From Blasia pusilla (lineage: Eukaryota > Marchantiophyta > Marchantiopsida > Blasiales), in assembly GCA_050084515.1 (NCBI GenBank), contig CM114272.1, positions 60,760,001-60,824,000 of the forward strand: a stretch of 64,000 nt of DNA. Reading direction: 5' to 3'. The notes beneath the pieces were generated by a model. The model did not search any database. It was not told where the DNA came from and saw only the letters and a program-made list of their open reading frames with translations. A program made the translations under genes and the position numbers. Positions 11,101-22,243 of this stretch are shown piece by piece (the first letter of the stretch is position 1; every line of letters begins with the position of its first letter).

Positions 11101-14100
11101 CTTTCTTGAATTGAGCTATACGCTTAAGCTTTTGTGCTCAACTTACTAGTTTGTTTTCTAGGGAGCTCTTAGTTCCTCAGAGTTACTTTTTAAATAGAGT
11201 TACATCATATGCAGATCACTAAAGCATCACCATCCTAGGCCACAAACATCAACCCTAATCTCCTTCTAGATGGAGTTTATCGTGGAAAAGTGTTCTAGTA
11301 ATTAGGTCCAACTCTTATTGCTAAAAAAATCCCTCGACTATTAATAAAAGTGTTCTCAATTCAGACAGGGCGGCAAAGAAGATATGTCATTTGGAGGTCT
11401 TCCCATAATTAGACATATCCTACCTTCTTCATAGATGGACTAGAGAAGGTTTGCTTGTTTATCTACCTTGGAATCATTGAAAATTTTGGTGGTGAACTTG
11501 ATATGGAAAGAAAACTTCTAAAGGCTGATAAACAATGGCAAAGGGTCTTCTTCTAATCTATATGTACCATAGGTGCCAATTTTGAAGGCATACGTTTATG
11601 TTATATGAACTTTTCCACGAGAGTTGCCGGACTATGCTGTCAAATGACCAATGTCTTTCATCAATTCATATAGAAAAGGCCTAAAGTATTGTGATATCTT
11701 CTCGAAACCTAGTAATGGTCGTGGAAAATACATCTATTATTTCAATCCTTCTACTGATTCTAGTGTGATTCCAGAGTTACAATGTCTCCTAACAATCTAC
11801 CTTATTTTGTTGGTGAGGAAAAATAATTGATTTCTAAGTATACTAGCTCCAAAATGCAGGATGTGAAGGAGCTTCATGTGGATGATATGGATGTGAAGGT
11901 GGAGCCAGGCATTGGATGGATTGAGCTTAATGAATATTTAAAACCATATGGATTGTTTTTCCCTCTTGATCCCGGTATTTACATCCGTACATGTTGCAAA
12001 TATTTGCTTACTTTCCCTTCTTCTACATAGGAAATAGTTCACTTTACCTTTCTATTTAGCGTGTTAGGAGCCATGTTGATCCTTGTGGCTAAACTTTTAC
12101 TTTATGTTTGGAGGCACACTACTTGTTCATTTTCCATTTCCGAAGCTATTGTTTTAATTCAGCTACCTTTCTACACAGTCTCTGAGAAATAAAATTGTTA
12201 TAAGAATGCGTGACTCTGACTATTAGCTAAAATTTACATAGAGTTTTTTTCACATTTCTTGTCTCAATTGTCTTGTCTTTAGTGTATCGGATCATTAATG
12301 TTAAAGGTTTGTGAAACTTGTTCAGGTCCAGGTGCAACTATAGGAGGCATGTGTGCCACCCGCTGTTCTGGATCTTTGGCTGTTCGGTGAGTATGTAAAT
12401 TGTCTTTTGTGCATGCTCCATGGGGATTCCACAATAGGTGAATCATTATGGAGTGTTTCCATAATGATTTACCTATTAGAGTTGTCCCCCATAAACTCCA
12501 TGTGGGATGTACTTCAAGGTGGACTGAATCAATTCGGTACATCTAAATTTGTGTTTTCTCATGATACCTTACTGGCATAAAGTTGCGATTATTCATAAAT
12601 TAGGTGAGAATTTTCTGAGCTTTGACAACGGAAGGATTTGCAGGTATGGGACAATGCGCGATAATGTAATTTCTCTCAAGGTGTGTCATTCTTGACTGAT
12701 TCTTTTGCAAGTTTAGGAAGTGTTGATAAATGTTGTACTTGTAGATCTTGGGGATGACAATTAGGAATATCTTTGAAGTGAACCAAGTGGTTTAATATAA
12801 TCTAAACTTTCCCTTTTTTGTGACGGTGGAGAAATCTCGAGTCACTTGGAAAATGGTGTTCCCATATGTTTGGTAGAGTTACAATTATGAAGAAAACAAA
12901 CGAAGTTATATTTATCTAGACCAATGAATTTGGCTTGTAATGAGTCTTGGACTATAACAGGTAGTGATGGCCAATGGTGACATTGTCAAGACAGCTGCAC
13001 GAGCTCGGAAGAGTGCTGCTGGGTAGGTGAATCAAGTGGAATCAGCTAGTGTACTAGAATTCATGGTTATCTCCAACAATATAATGGATCAACATAGTGG
13101 GTAGCATATATATAGCATGTCTGATTGTCTCATTAGCTTATTTCAGGCTAATCTCTACGACTCCGTAAATGGTTAGTTCTCGCTTGAAGAAGCTACTTTG
13201 TGAAGGGTTCATAGAAGTTTTTTCTCTGACTTCATCTTCTGTACTCACGTACTTATGAATTAACTTGATGGTGGACAGATATGATTTAACGAGATTAATG
13301 ATAGGTAGTGAGGGAACTCTTGGTGTCATAACAGAAGTCACACTACGCCTGCAAAAGCTTCCAGAAGCATCAACTGTAAGCTATATGTATTTGAAATTAT
13401 AACTTTTCCTCCGAGACAAGTCGAACTTCTAATTACCATTTTGTTGGTTATAATGTATTTATGTTGTTTGACCTTGGTCCTTTCTCTAATTTATTTTCCT
13501 CGCGTTGGATACAGGTTGCTATGTGCAATTTTCCTACTATTAAAGATGCAGCTGACGTAGCTATTGCCATAATGCACTCGGGAATTCAGGTATTGTGCCA
13601 AATGTAGTTTCCTACTTTGCTACATTATAGATCAAGAGATGAGATTATGAACGAGCTTGTATCTTGCCTTCAACTAATCCTCGTATGTTTCCTTTGGCTT
13701 TTCTTGTAAGTGACTCAGCTCTCGAAATTCCTACCCATGCATTCTATGAAAAGGCCACAAAAGGCTTTAAACACAAGGAAATTCATGAAATGTAGGTTGA
13801 GGGTTCACTAGCATGAAATTTCAGTATTTCTAGTTATTGCTCTTTCTGTGGAGTCATGAAACTTAGGCGGAACAACTACTCTCATATTCAGGCATCTAGG
13901 GTGGAGCTCCTAGATGATGTCATGATCAAGGCTGTGAATTTGGCAACCGGAAGGAACTTTGTGGAAGCACCGACTCTCATGTTTGAACTGATTGGAACAG
14001 GTTTAAGTTTTCTTGCACTAAAGCTATTAGTTTTACTTTCTGAGAATATTTCTCCCGTCTTTCAAGAATGTGAAGGCGAATTAAACAAATTGAAATTGGT

Positions 14101-16144
14101 TAGATACTTCACCATTTCCCTTACCAAATCGTTTGGACCAAGAAATAACGAGTAGATTATCTATTATCCTCATGTTTGGTAGTTTCATTTGGATGGTACA
14201 GAAGCGTATGCTCTGGAACAAACAACACGGGTCCAAAAAATTGCTGAAGAGCACAATGCATCTGGATTCATCTACGCGGAGACTCCCGAGGAGAAGTCAG
14301 AGCTTTGGAAGGTATAATTATGCCATCAAAGTGCCGAATTATTTGAGAATATGGAGTTTTTGAACTAACTCATTTGATATTGCATATAGTCTGAGAAGAA
14401 AACATGAATAATTGGACTGTCAACGGGAAGAGATCACATGTCGTAGGTTAAAGTTGGCTTTTGTAGGTAGACTCTTCCCTGGAAAAGGATTTGCAACATA
14501 ATATGGGGGTCCCCACTCCATTTTTCTGTTTATGTGGCTTTTGAGATGTAAATCACATGAGATGTCACTAACCATATTTGAGAGCTCCAATAACTCATGA
14601 TTGCCAAGCACCCATTTTAATGACTTGTAGAAATAGCAACCAGATTTATGTGAATTCCTTCTCTTAGAGCGCTGATTATTGAGACATGGAAATGGGAAAA
14701 ATTTTCTTGTTGACTTTCTTTCGCTAACATCAAATGCTTACTTCTTTCTTTCAGATTAGAAAAGAGGCATTTTGGGCTACTCCAACCCTAAGACCTGATG
14801 CAGAAGCTTGTGTCACGGTAATGCAATAAATTTGTGGTGGTGCTACAGCATGAGGAAGTTTCTTCTACAACATTTTCAGAAGCGTAGGACATGCATCTTT
14901 AGAGTGAGGGTTGGTAATGCACTTGTTTTGAGAGTAAAATATTACATGGCCATTATTACTAATATTTCTATTTAAATGTTGGGGACGAGGGGTAATCCTT
15001 GGATTTAGGTGCAGAAAATTTCTTTGTATTGTAAGCCTACAAATCATCTACACCTTCAATGCGTCCCAAATTGATATCATCTGTTGGCGTAAATATTTTG
15101 CAGGACGTGTGTGTGCCATTGTCCAAACTTGCAGAATGCATATCAGAAGCAAAGACTCTCCTTGATAACTCGCCACTGACTGCGTAAGTCATGTGAATCC
15201 ATGATTGACGCAAAAATGTTTTCATATTCCAACAATACATCAATAGTCTTAGCTAGGAATAAAGATTAATGGTCATTGTAATGAAGAATAATGATGTGAA
15301 AGAAGGGGTAGCCTTGAAAGATGTAGCTGACGCTGGACATTTAGATTATACGATGTTTTGTAGTGTCAGATAACACAATCCCAAACTCTTCAAACCGCCT
15401 CAAAGAGAAAGAGCTTCAACCCCTAATTGTCCATTTGGTTATCTTTGTCCCATCCCAGGTGTATTCTTGCTCATGCTGGTGATGGGAATTTCCACACGAT
15501 AATTCTTTTTGATCAAGGAAACCCTGAAGAGGTGAAAGAATTGAAGAAGTTAACAGACGGCATGGTCTATACAGCTCTTGCGTTAGAAGGTAAGTCCACT
15601 ACTTTCTTTCATCTCTTTTCTTCATCCTAAATTGAAATGGCGTGTATGGGTGATCTAGATCGAATAGATTTTCTTGTTTTACACTGGGGAGTATTGTGCC
15701 TTGGGTAGTACATTCTAATACTTACTCTCCAAGAGTTCATAATAAAGGATTTTTCATGGTTATGAAAGAAGGATGTACTATTGTTTCGTAGGGACATGCA
15801 CCGGAGAGCATGGTGTTGGAATAGGGAAAATGAAGGTACGTGTAGCTCTCTTCCAATTATGCATTATTAATAAAGCATATATTTTTCCCAAGAAAGTGCA
15901 TCTCGTATTTGAAGTGAGTTTGACAAGTTTGGACGAAGTTGGAATACATGTGCTCGAATTGTCTCAAAACGTACAACTTTCAAAAGAGAATAGAGTGGGC
16001 TAATCACGTGATATTCGTGCTCAGCATCTCGAGAAGGAGCTTGGACCGGAGGCATTGACAGTGATGGGATCAATAAAGCGAGCCTTAGATCCTAGCAACC
16101 TCATGAACCCGGGGAAAGTCATACCCGCGAAATTTTGCTACTGA
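8120..16144 (+). CDS. DLD: D-lactate dehydrogenase (cytochrome), mitochondrial; FAD-linked oxidase
   Basis: This flavoenzyme oxidises D-lactate and related D-2-hydroxyacids, for example from the glyoxalase pathway, passing electrons to cytochrome c in mitochondria (family knowledge). Exons: 8120-8514, 9853-9928, 10178-10281, 10603-10651, 10998-11090, 11860-11974, 12326-12386, 12644-12680, 12961-13022, 13279-13375, 13515-13589, 13892-14000, 14202-14311, 14755-14817, 15104-15183, 15459-15589, 15792-15835, 16025-16144. They sum to 1821 nt, 606 residues plus stop, with every phase consistent; the Arabidopsis protein is about 567. Exon 1 encodes a Ser/Arg-rich presequence typical of mitochondrial import and an Ala/Gly-rich hydrophobic stretch (residues about 95-110). 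The FAD-binding part includes [15 protein letters not shown] and [16 protein letters not shown]; the C-terminal oxidase part includes HAGDGNFH and [12 protein letters not shown], and the protein ends [12 protein letters not shown]. The start is the first ATG in frame with the presequence. Intron 1 (1.3 kb) holds mobile DNA; intron 7 holds a long hairpin. Confidence 0.95.
8669..8862. repeat. Short tandem repeat in DLD intron 1
   Basis: Three imperfect units of about 50-75 bp share GGAAACACG, TTAAATCTAGCTCTTC and a TTAATATGGGA end. Just upstream (about 8535-8600) a second small duplication repeats TTTCTTAAACCCTAG followed by GCCCTATGC. Both lie wholly within intron 1. Confidence 0.65.
9084..9253 (-). 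mobile_element. Small non-autonomous Helitron, minus strand, in DLD intron 1
   Basis: Read on the minus strand, the 3' end shows a hairpin (plus 9095-9111, CCCGT/ACGGG stem) followed within a few bases by CTAG (9084-9087) and then T, as expected of a Helitron terminus. The 5' end is the AT-rich TATATTATTATTGGAGAGTG type, near plus 9253, slightly altered from TCTATATT. The internal sequence with TTTGCAAATC and GGCACTCTCC is shared with copies at about 8840-8970 and 62567-62750. Confidence 0.65.
9257..9451 (+). mobile_element. Small non-autonomous Helitron with both ends, plus strand, in DLD intron 1
   Basis: The 195-bp element starts TCTATATTATTATTAG at 9257 and ends at CTAG (9448-9451). A hairpin CCCGTG-CTCCA-CACGGG at 9425-9441 stands 6 nt before the CTAG. 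The left flanking base is A (9256) and the right one is T (9452), the A|T insertion site typical of Helitrons. It has no coding capacity and no terminal inverted repeats. Confidence 0.75.
12413..12502. repeat. Long imperfect inverted repeat (hairpin) in DLD intron 7
   Basis: The left arm, 12413-12452, contains AATAGGTGAATCATTATGGA; the right arm, 12458-12502, contains TCCATAATGATTTACCTATT. They are separated by 5 nt. The inner 20 bp pair almost perfectly and the outer part pairs with bulges, including the CTCCATG ends. The hairpin lies between DLD exons 7 and 8. It could be a fold-back MITE remnant or an RNA hairpin; nothing shows that it is processed. Confidence 0.6.
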
Positions 16145-19100
16145 TTTGCTCCAAGGTAGAATATCTTTTTTTTCCACTATGATGGTGTACCTTGCCTAAA
16201 ACTTCATACTTTTTTCTCAAGGAAAATCTGATCTTGCTTGATGGTAAGGGGCTTATTTACCATGATCCTTGGATCGATTGTGAAGTTTAACTTACCTAGA
16301 AGGAGTTGGGGCCCAAACCTCTGAGGAATAAAAGTGTCGTCCATATGCTCGCAAAGAATGTTGGTAATCCTTAGGTCGACGTGATGTTTTAGAAAACGTC
16401 TAATCTTTGAGAGGTCCATCTGGCAACTTTGAAGGTTTTGACTCCATTGTTGGCATGACTTGCCAAACTACAGCTATGTAGCTCCAAGCCTTGTTATGGC
16501 CACTGTACTGTAAGCATAATTTATGGATGTCAATCGCATGAAGGCTTCTTTTCTCCCTGGAAGAATGAGCAAATGTACTCGTTGATTTGCACAGGAATAG
16601 TTTTCAGATGGTAGAATTCAAATTGTTTGAGCCCTGAGGATGGTTCACAATGGTACGATAATTTGTGAAGCTCAGAGCATTGACCAACATTGCAAATGAT
16701 TTGTGAAGTTCAGTGCACCGGATGTGCAGCTCAACCGTCGAAGGATGAGCAAGTGAGGCGAGACTTCCAATGTCGACTCCCCATACTCACATGGCTGAAG
16801 CGGGCGTGCCTCTGTCATTCGGAGGTCCATCTTGACCGATTAGGCATTCACGACATATAGCAACTTGTCTGTGGCCCCACAAGTTTGTTGATCTAGGGCA
16901 TAGATGGACATACTAGTCCAACAGAAAAGAATAGGGGTGAGAAACTTGTAGGGCTGGCCCTCAACTTCTAATAAAAACCTTTCTGAACTGGGTGCACATA
17001 TGTCGCCTTTCACCTAATCATCCTTCCGCAAGCTTTCTAGAATATGACCAAGCAAATGACATTTGCCACATCTGTGTGAAAATTGTCACTATCATGGAAA
17101 TGTCATTGTTGATATCGGGGAACAAAATGTTATCGTACGTTGATATCAAGGAAGAAGCTATTGGTAAGTGGTTACTGGAGAGCGAAGCTGGAGCTGAACA
17201 TAATAAACACTATATTTTTCCCCCTTTTTTCTCAAGGGAAATAAAGTTTTTTTTTCCCCCTAGCACCATCAAGGTGCCTCTTAATTATGGCCCCTACTAC
17301 TAGGTCGGAATAATCGTTTTTCTCTCTCATGTCGCTATGTATTTTCTTTGGTAGCATTTTAGGGAAGAGGATTTCAAATGTTGATGGTGCAAAATTAAAG
17401 TTATTCTGCAAATAACTTCTCAACAAATAATTTTTTTAAGAGTAGGTGTGAATCAGATGGGTTACATTTGGATAATTCACTCTGTGTTAGTTGATTTCAT
17501 GATATGTTAGTGCCATGCCGTGTTACTCCCCGTGTTAGTGTCACGCCTCTGTTCTCCCTACTGTGCCACATCGTGTTGCCTATCTCTCCGAACCCTAATC
17601 CACGGCCGCATACTGGTTTTGTTTGGGGATGAGCATATCTCTCTCTCTGTCTCTATGTATCATTTTATTTGGAGATAAGCATAGAGTCCACAGTCCCTTA
17701 ACCCCCATCAAAACCTCACACAATCAGTCGCCGGCGAACGTGGGAGTCCGACGTAGATACACGTTATTTCCACACGTTCACGCTATAAGAGAGTGTGTCA
17801 TAGAGTGATCGGTCAGCGCCTAAGGGAAGTCACTAGATGAAATTTAGCCGGATTGGAAGCGAGGTTCCTTTTTAAGGTATTTGGGGAGGTTTTTATATGG
17901 AATTTAGTGGGAATGGAAGCCATTATTGTTAAGATTAGTATAAGTCCATGTGACTCGTGGGTTTAGATCACCTTCCATAATTAACTCTTAAAGTTTTCAA
18001 GTGTCATTTTAAATTAATTTTGGAAACTCCTCTTGGTTCTAAAGGTGAATGATGCTATTGGCCGGAAGTGCCAAGTGTGAAGAGGAGAGGAGTTAGCAAA
18101 ATAAAAGAGCATTCTCCACTAATATAATAGAGGTAATAGATGAGTGAGAGGATGCTAAACTATTGAAAGGTGATAATTGTGCAGTTTTAATAGGAGGAAG
18201 TTTGGGCATTTTGTAAGGAACATCTGGATTATAAGCTATTGGTAATTAAAGTCTTCTAGTGAGTGCCTTCACTAATCTTGTAAGCAGAAAAGATTTGTGT
18301 GATATAAATATTTGTATGACACCATCTTACATGTGCAATATTGCATCTTGTAACCCCCTCTATCTCCAACTCTTGTCCATTGTGGACTCTAGAGTTGGCA
18401 TTATTTCAAAATATAATGACTTCCATAGTGACTTTCTTAGTGTCTAGTTCCTTATAGATAGTTTATTAATATCATGGAACTTTCATATCTCGAAATGCAA
18501 GAATATTGCATTCATATACCAATAAGTCAAAACTATAATCCTTGTGAATTTGAAAAGTAAACTCATTATATCATGATTATATGACTCTCTTCAAACTACC
18601 TAATAATTATCCCTTCCAGCTTAAACTAGTATATTTCCTTTTCTATCTCCACATTTTAGGGGATATTATAATTAAAAGCCCAATTATAATATATGAGTGC
18701 TTGCACTCGAGGACAAAGGAATTCTTTTCTACTTTTACTTGATATAAGCCTTATCTCTTTCTGATGCACAAATTGCTTCAATCCATAATTCTTACCTCTA
18801 CTTCCAAGACTTGCATCTTGAACAAGATATTTGATGAACTACGTCTTGCAAACCCAACTATGACTGAGGAGGAAAACATTCCTTTGGTCCGAACATTTTT
18901 TCAAGTCTTGGTTGGCATCAACGCTGACTATAGGACTCAAGAGGAATGGTTATTGCTTGGGGAATGTTTCAAATTTTTTTAAACATATACTTCTGATGAG
19001 TTATCTAACAGTCGTAAGTCAAAGATTGGGAATTTGGAGGGCTTAGTTAAGGAGATAAATCCATCCATGGATTGGAAAAACGTTCTTATTTAGTGCGCAT

Positions 19101-19744
19101 TTTTTTCCATTTTAGTTGAGGGATTTCGTAGAATGATTACAGACTCTACATGTATGCTTTGTTTTGCATCTCAGTTGGGCAGCCTACTTTGGTTTGTATG
19201 ATTGTTGTCTAATGTGGATGAAAGTTTTACATTTCTGCCCACCGTGGATCCGTGGAACAGATTCATGTGAGCTAAGTTCGTATGATTAATGATATTTATG
19301 TGACTTTAACATATAAGACGTGACAACCTCCTACTAATTTTGTCCCATCCGTCATATTCTTTGTGGGTCCGTTCCATCCATCTTATTCTTTCTCGGTCCG
19401 GTATTCTCTCATGTGATGGTGTGTATACCTTGTATAAACATTAGTGGTGGTTTGTATATCGCGAATTTTCTCTCTATTGCCAAAAATTCTCCTCCCTCGT
19501 ATTCTCTCCTCTCCTTGAGGCTATTCTCTACTGTATATACTTGATATACAAACTAGTGGTGGTCCTCCCTCGTATTACGAACTACAATTTTTTTTCTCTC
19601 CCATCCCATTTATCAAAGGTCGCATATTGGTTTATTGTATGTGGATATTATGTACTTTGAAAGGTTCTTCATTTCATCATCCGTTATAAACTTCATGCTA
19701 GGGGTAATATCCATAGCAAAATAATATTGTGGTGTGATGAGGAT
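16145..19744. other. Spacer downstream of DLD, no supported gene
   Basis: This AT-rich stretch begins with the DLD 3' UTR. No exon chain was recognised. Near 18100-18130 the minus strand reads TCTATTATATTAGTGGAGAA, like a Helitron 5' end, without a matching 3' end. A frame at 18764-18982 (72 codons, containing MTEEENIPLVRTFFQVLVG) looks protein-like but has no recognised relative and no partner exons, so it is at most a gene fragment. Confidence 0.5.
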
Positions 19745-19908
19745 TGTCGCGCGCATACATATTGCTATACAATATATATCGCTGTCATCGAATACACACA
19801 CAAACACGTACGATCCCATACTAACTCATGGCATCCAAACAACGAGACAAGAAGTACCAAAATATCTCCAATTCAAATCAGATCCAATCTCTCTCACAAC
19901 ACCATAGT
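19745..19908 (-). repeat. LTR fragment (family 2), low-coordinate end of the outer element
   Basis: It begins TGTCGCGCGCATACATATTG at 19745 and matches the first 160 bp of the LTR at 32740-33382 (shared AACGAGACAAGAAGTA and GATCCAATCTCTCTC). Similarity stops near 19908, where methyltransferase coding sequence begins, so the rest of this LTR and the 3' part of the internal region are missing. Confidence 0.8.
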
Positions 19909-20715
19909 TGAATGCATAGGAAGCAGGAAAACTCACCGATGTGGGAAAGGTTGCCTCTGGCCTGCCAATCATGTTGACCAAAGTCAACGGCGGTCGATCA
20001 TCTAGCATCACTGCCTGTGATCGACGGCCCGGATCCAATATAGAATCCACCAACAAATCAAAGGGGCGCTCCACTCTCGCATATGACCTCTGCAACACCT
20101 CGTGTGGTAACAAATTGGTCCACCAAAGACGCATGCGGTGTGCTAGTAAACCCACACTCTCCGCATCCAACAAAAGTGCTAGGCCGATCCATGCGCACAC
20201 TTGATGTGCACTTGTCACCACACGAGACCTTGAATCGCACAAAATGGGTATATTTTCCAGAATGTATTTTGGAGGACGAGACTGATGCTCCTGCAAGTGT
20301 CGCAAGATCCGCATCATCTCCCAAAAAAACATGGACCGAGAGTCAGCTAATCCGCTATCCCGTCTAGCACTCGATTGGCCCTGACATGGCCAACCAGCAA
20401 TGAACAAGTCTATGGTCCCTACCCGCTCCAAGTCCTACGCCCCCAACAATGAAATGTCCCTCGTTAGGGAACTCTGGTAACCCTGAATGGTGCACGCAGA
20501 CAACAGGTCGGGAAAACGGAGGCGTAATTGCGCCACATGGTGAAGTGAAGCGCACCTCACAACATCATCAATCTGCACATACACGTACTACTACACGCGC
20601 ACTCCAGCCTGCAAAATAGCAGGTAACCCAGTGTTGATCCCTCCAAAGAGATCCAACACCCAAATATCCTTCTCTGGGATGCACCACATAATTGGGGTGG
20701 TGTCCAAAGGGGTCA
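19826..20715 (-). pseudogene. Retrotransposon-borne cytosine-5 DNA methyltransferase, interrupted by stops and truncated
   Basis: C5 methyltransferases add a methyl group to cytosine in DNA. In the minus frame starting at the ATG 20715-20713, the conserved blocks appear in order: motif I VLDLFGGINTGLPAILQAG (DLFGG at about 20653-20639), motif IV AGWPCQGQS with the catalytic Cys codon at 20386-20384, motif VI YILENIP (about 20264-20244) and motif VIII AHRMRLWWTNL (about 20143-20111). Two adjacent TAG codons (20593-20588) and one TAG (20437-20435) break the frame; from 20431 to 19826 it is open for 201 residues. Its last 26 or so residues are read from LTR sequence, so the C-terminal blocks (motifs IX-X and the end of the target-recognition region) are lost. 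It lies directly after the protease of the same element and is unlike host DRM, MET1 or CMT genes in context. Activity is not expected from this copy. Confidence 0.85.
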
Positions 20716-20730
20716 TAGTAGCACTCCTGC

Positions 20731-21440
20731 CTACTTGGGGTTCTTGTGACCGGTCACTTTCTGAGGCAAACTCACTCCACGCATATGCTTAGTGGCTAAG
20801 CGTCCAAGCTCCTGAGTCGAGCCCCAAAGTGGCACCTCTCCTCCACAGACTGATGCAACGACCATGACACTCCTCTCCATAGAAATGTCAGGAACGGCAG
20901 TATCCTCTGCATGGACATATCCCTTAATCAAATCACAAGGCCAAGTGATAGCACTGCTAAATGTTGCTAAGGTCGCCATCTCTCATGGCCGTCGCTCGCT
21001 CATTGCACTTGTAAATCGAACGGGTAATGAGCTAAGGCGCCCATCACCTGACTGCCATCCTGGTCTGTAGGACGCTCACTCCTCCCAGGAATCCAGGGAA
21101 AACTCCATCGGGTATAACACTGCTCCACCAACCAAGACATCGTAGGACTCTTCATCAGTCACTATCGCCTTGGCTCGCACCACAGACTCATATGTAGGAT
21201 ATTCCGGGCAAATCCTCACCACGACCTCATATCGGGTAATAAACTGTGTGGTACTCGCTCCACCCAAGGATGTCTGTATCCGTAATGGACAACGCTCCAC
21301 ATCGGCTCTCATCAAGCCCAATCCCTTGAATGACTCTTTCCCCAACATCAAGGGTTACGCTCCTGAATCCAACAAGATACGCTGCGCACTAAAAGCTCTA
21401 CCTCTGGGACTCACCAACTAGAAGACCTCTCCCCAATTAT
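20731..21440 (-). pseudogene. Retropepsin-like protease region of the outer gypsy element, with stops
   Basis: The aspartic protease cleaves the Gag-Pol polyprotein of LTR elements (family knowledge). The minus frame shows RILLDSGA with the active-site DSG at about 21369-21361, then an in-frame TAA (21357-21355) where a Gln codon would be one base away, followed by PLMLGKESFKGLG and YDVLVGGAVLYPMEF. Another stop (TGA) follows SWEE, after which SYRPGWQSGDGRLSS and the segment 20979-20731 continue towards the methyltransferase. A further TAG lies upstream at about 21421. The order protease then methyltransferase on one strand, only about 16 nt apart, suggests one ancestral polyprotein. Confidence 0.7.
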
Positions 21441-21495
21441 CCAGCAACACAACACCAAGAGAAGCCATGGCACGCTCTATCGCGGGTCTAGAGGG

Positions 21496-22027
21496 TGTCG
21501 TGCGCATACATATCGCTACACAACATACATCGCTCGTCACCTAGTAGTAAAAATGAAGAGTAGTAAAAATGACACACCCGGCCTAAAACTCCACTCCTCA
21601 ATCTACATCGGCATATCGAGCCTCGTCCACCTTGTGCTATCAAGGAATCCGGACGCTAGCACCCTAGTCCTAGCTCACACACATACAAGGGAGGTGCTCC
21701 AACGGCCCAACATGAGAAAGATGGCTTAAGAAAGCCATCTTCCTCTCTTATATAGGTTGGGAAGAGCCAAAAGGCTCTTCTCCTAAAAATAGCCCTTCCC
21801 TTGGTAACCTGTGTGCACAGGTTACCAGGAGCAGGTGACCTGGTCAACAAGTCACCCGGCTGTAAAAGACCTCAACAGGAAAGTCGTCAGAAACGACGTT
21901 CCTGACGCAATGGACCTATCTTCAACCTCATCCGACACTGTGGGACAAAGTTACACTCAAGATAGTCCGCTGGCTCCTACGCCCTATCCACGATAGATCT
22001 CGGCCTATCGGCTACTCACATGTGACA
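21496..22027 (-). repeat. Long terminal repeat (family 1), low-coordinate copy of the inner element
   Basis: It begins TGTCGTGCGCATAC and ends GTGACA. It aligns with 27725-28218 from about 21545 on; the first 49 bp have no counterpart in the other LTR. A minus-strand TATA-like box, ACCTATATAAGAG, lies at about 21765-21753. Successive inverted repeats are seen: AGATGGCTT/AAGCCATCT (about 21719-21740), AAGAGCC/GGCTCTT (about 21770-21780) and GGTAACCTGTG/CACAGGTTACC (21803-21826). The 43-bp start motif is repeated right after the LTR at 22030-22074. Confidence 0.8.
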
Positions 22028-22243
22028 GCTGTTGTGCGCATACATATCGCTACACAACATACATCGCTCGTCACATCTACACCACACAACACCGATCTTC
22101 CCCACACACGGGTCGATCCACACATGTACAAAAATAAACTCATACATATACATGGAGATCACACAACCGCCCCCCTAGCTGGCAGTTGGATCCCCCTAAC
22201 TCCAGATAGAAAATATCACATCTCTCTGACATGACCTACTACC

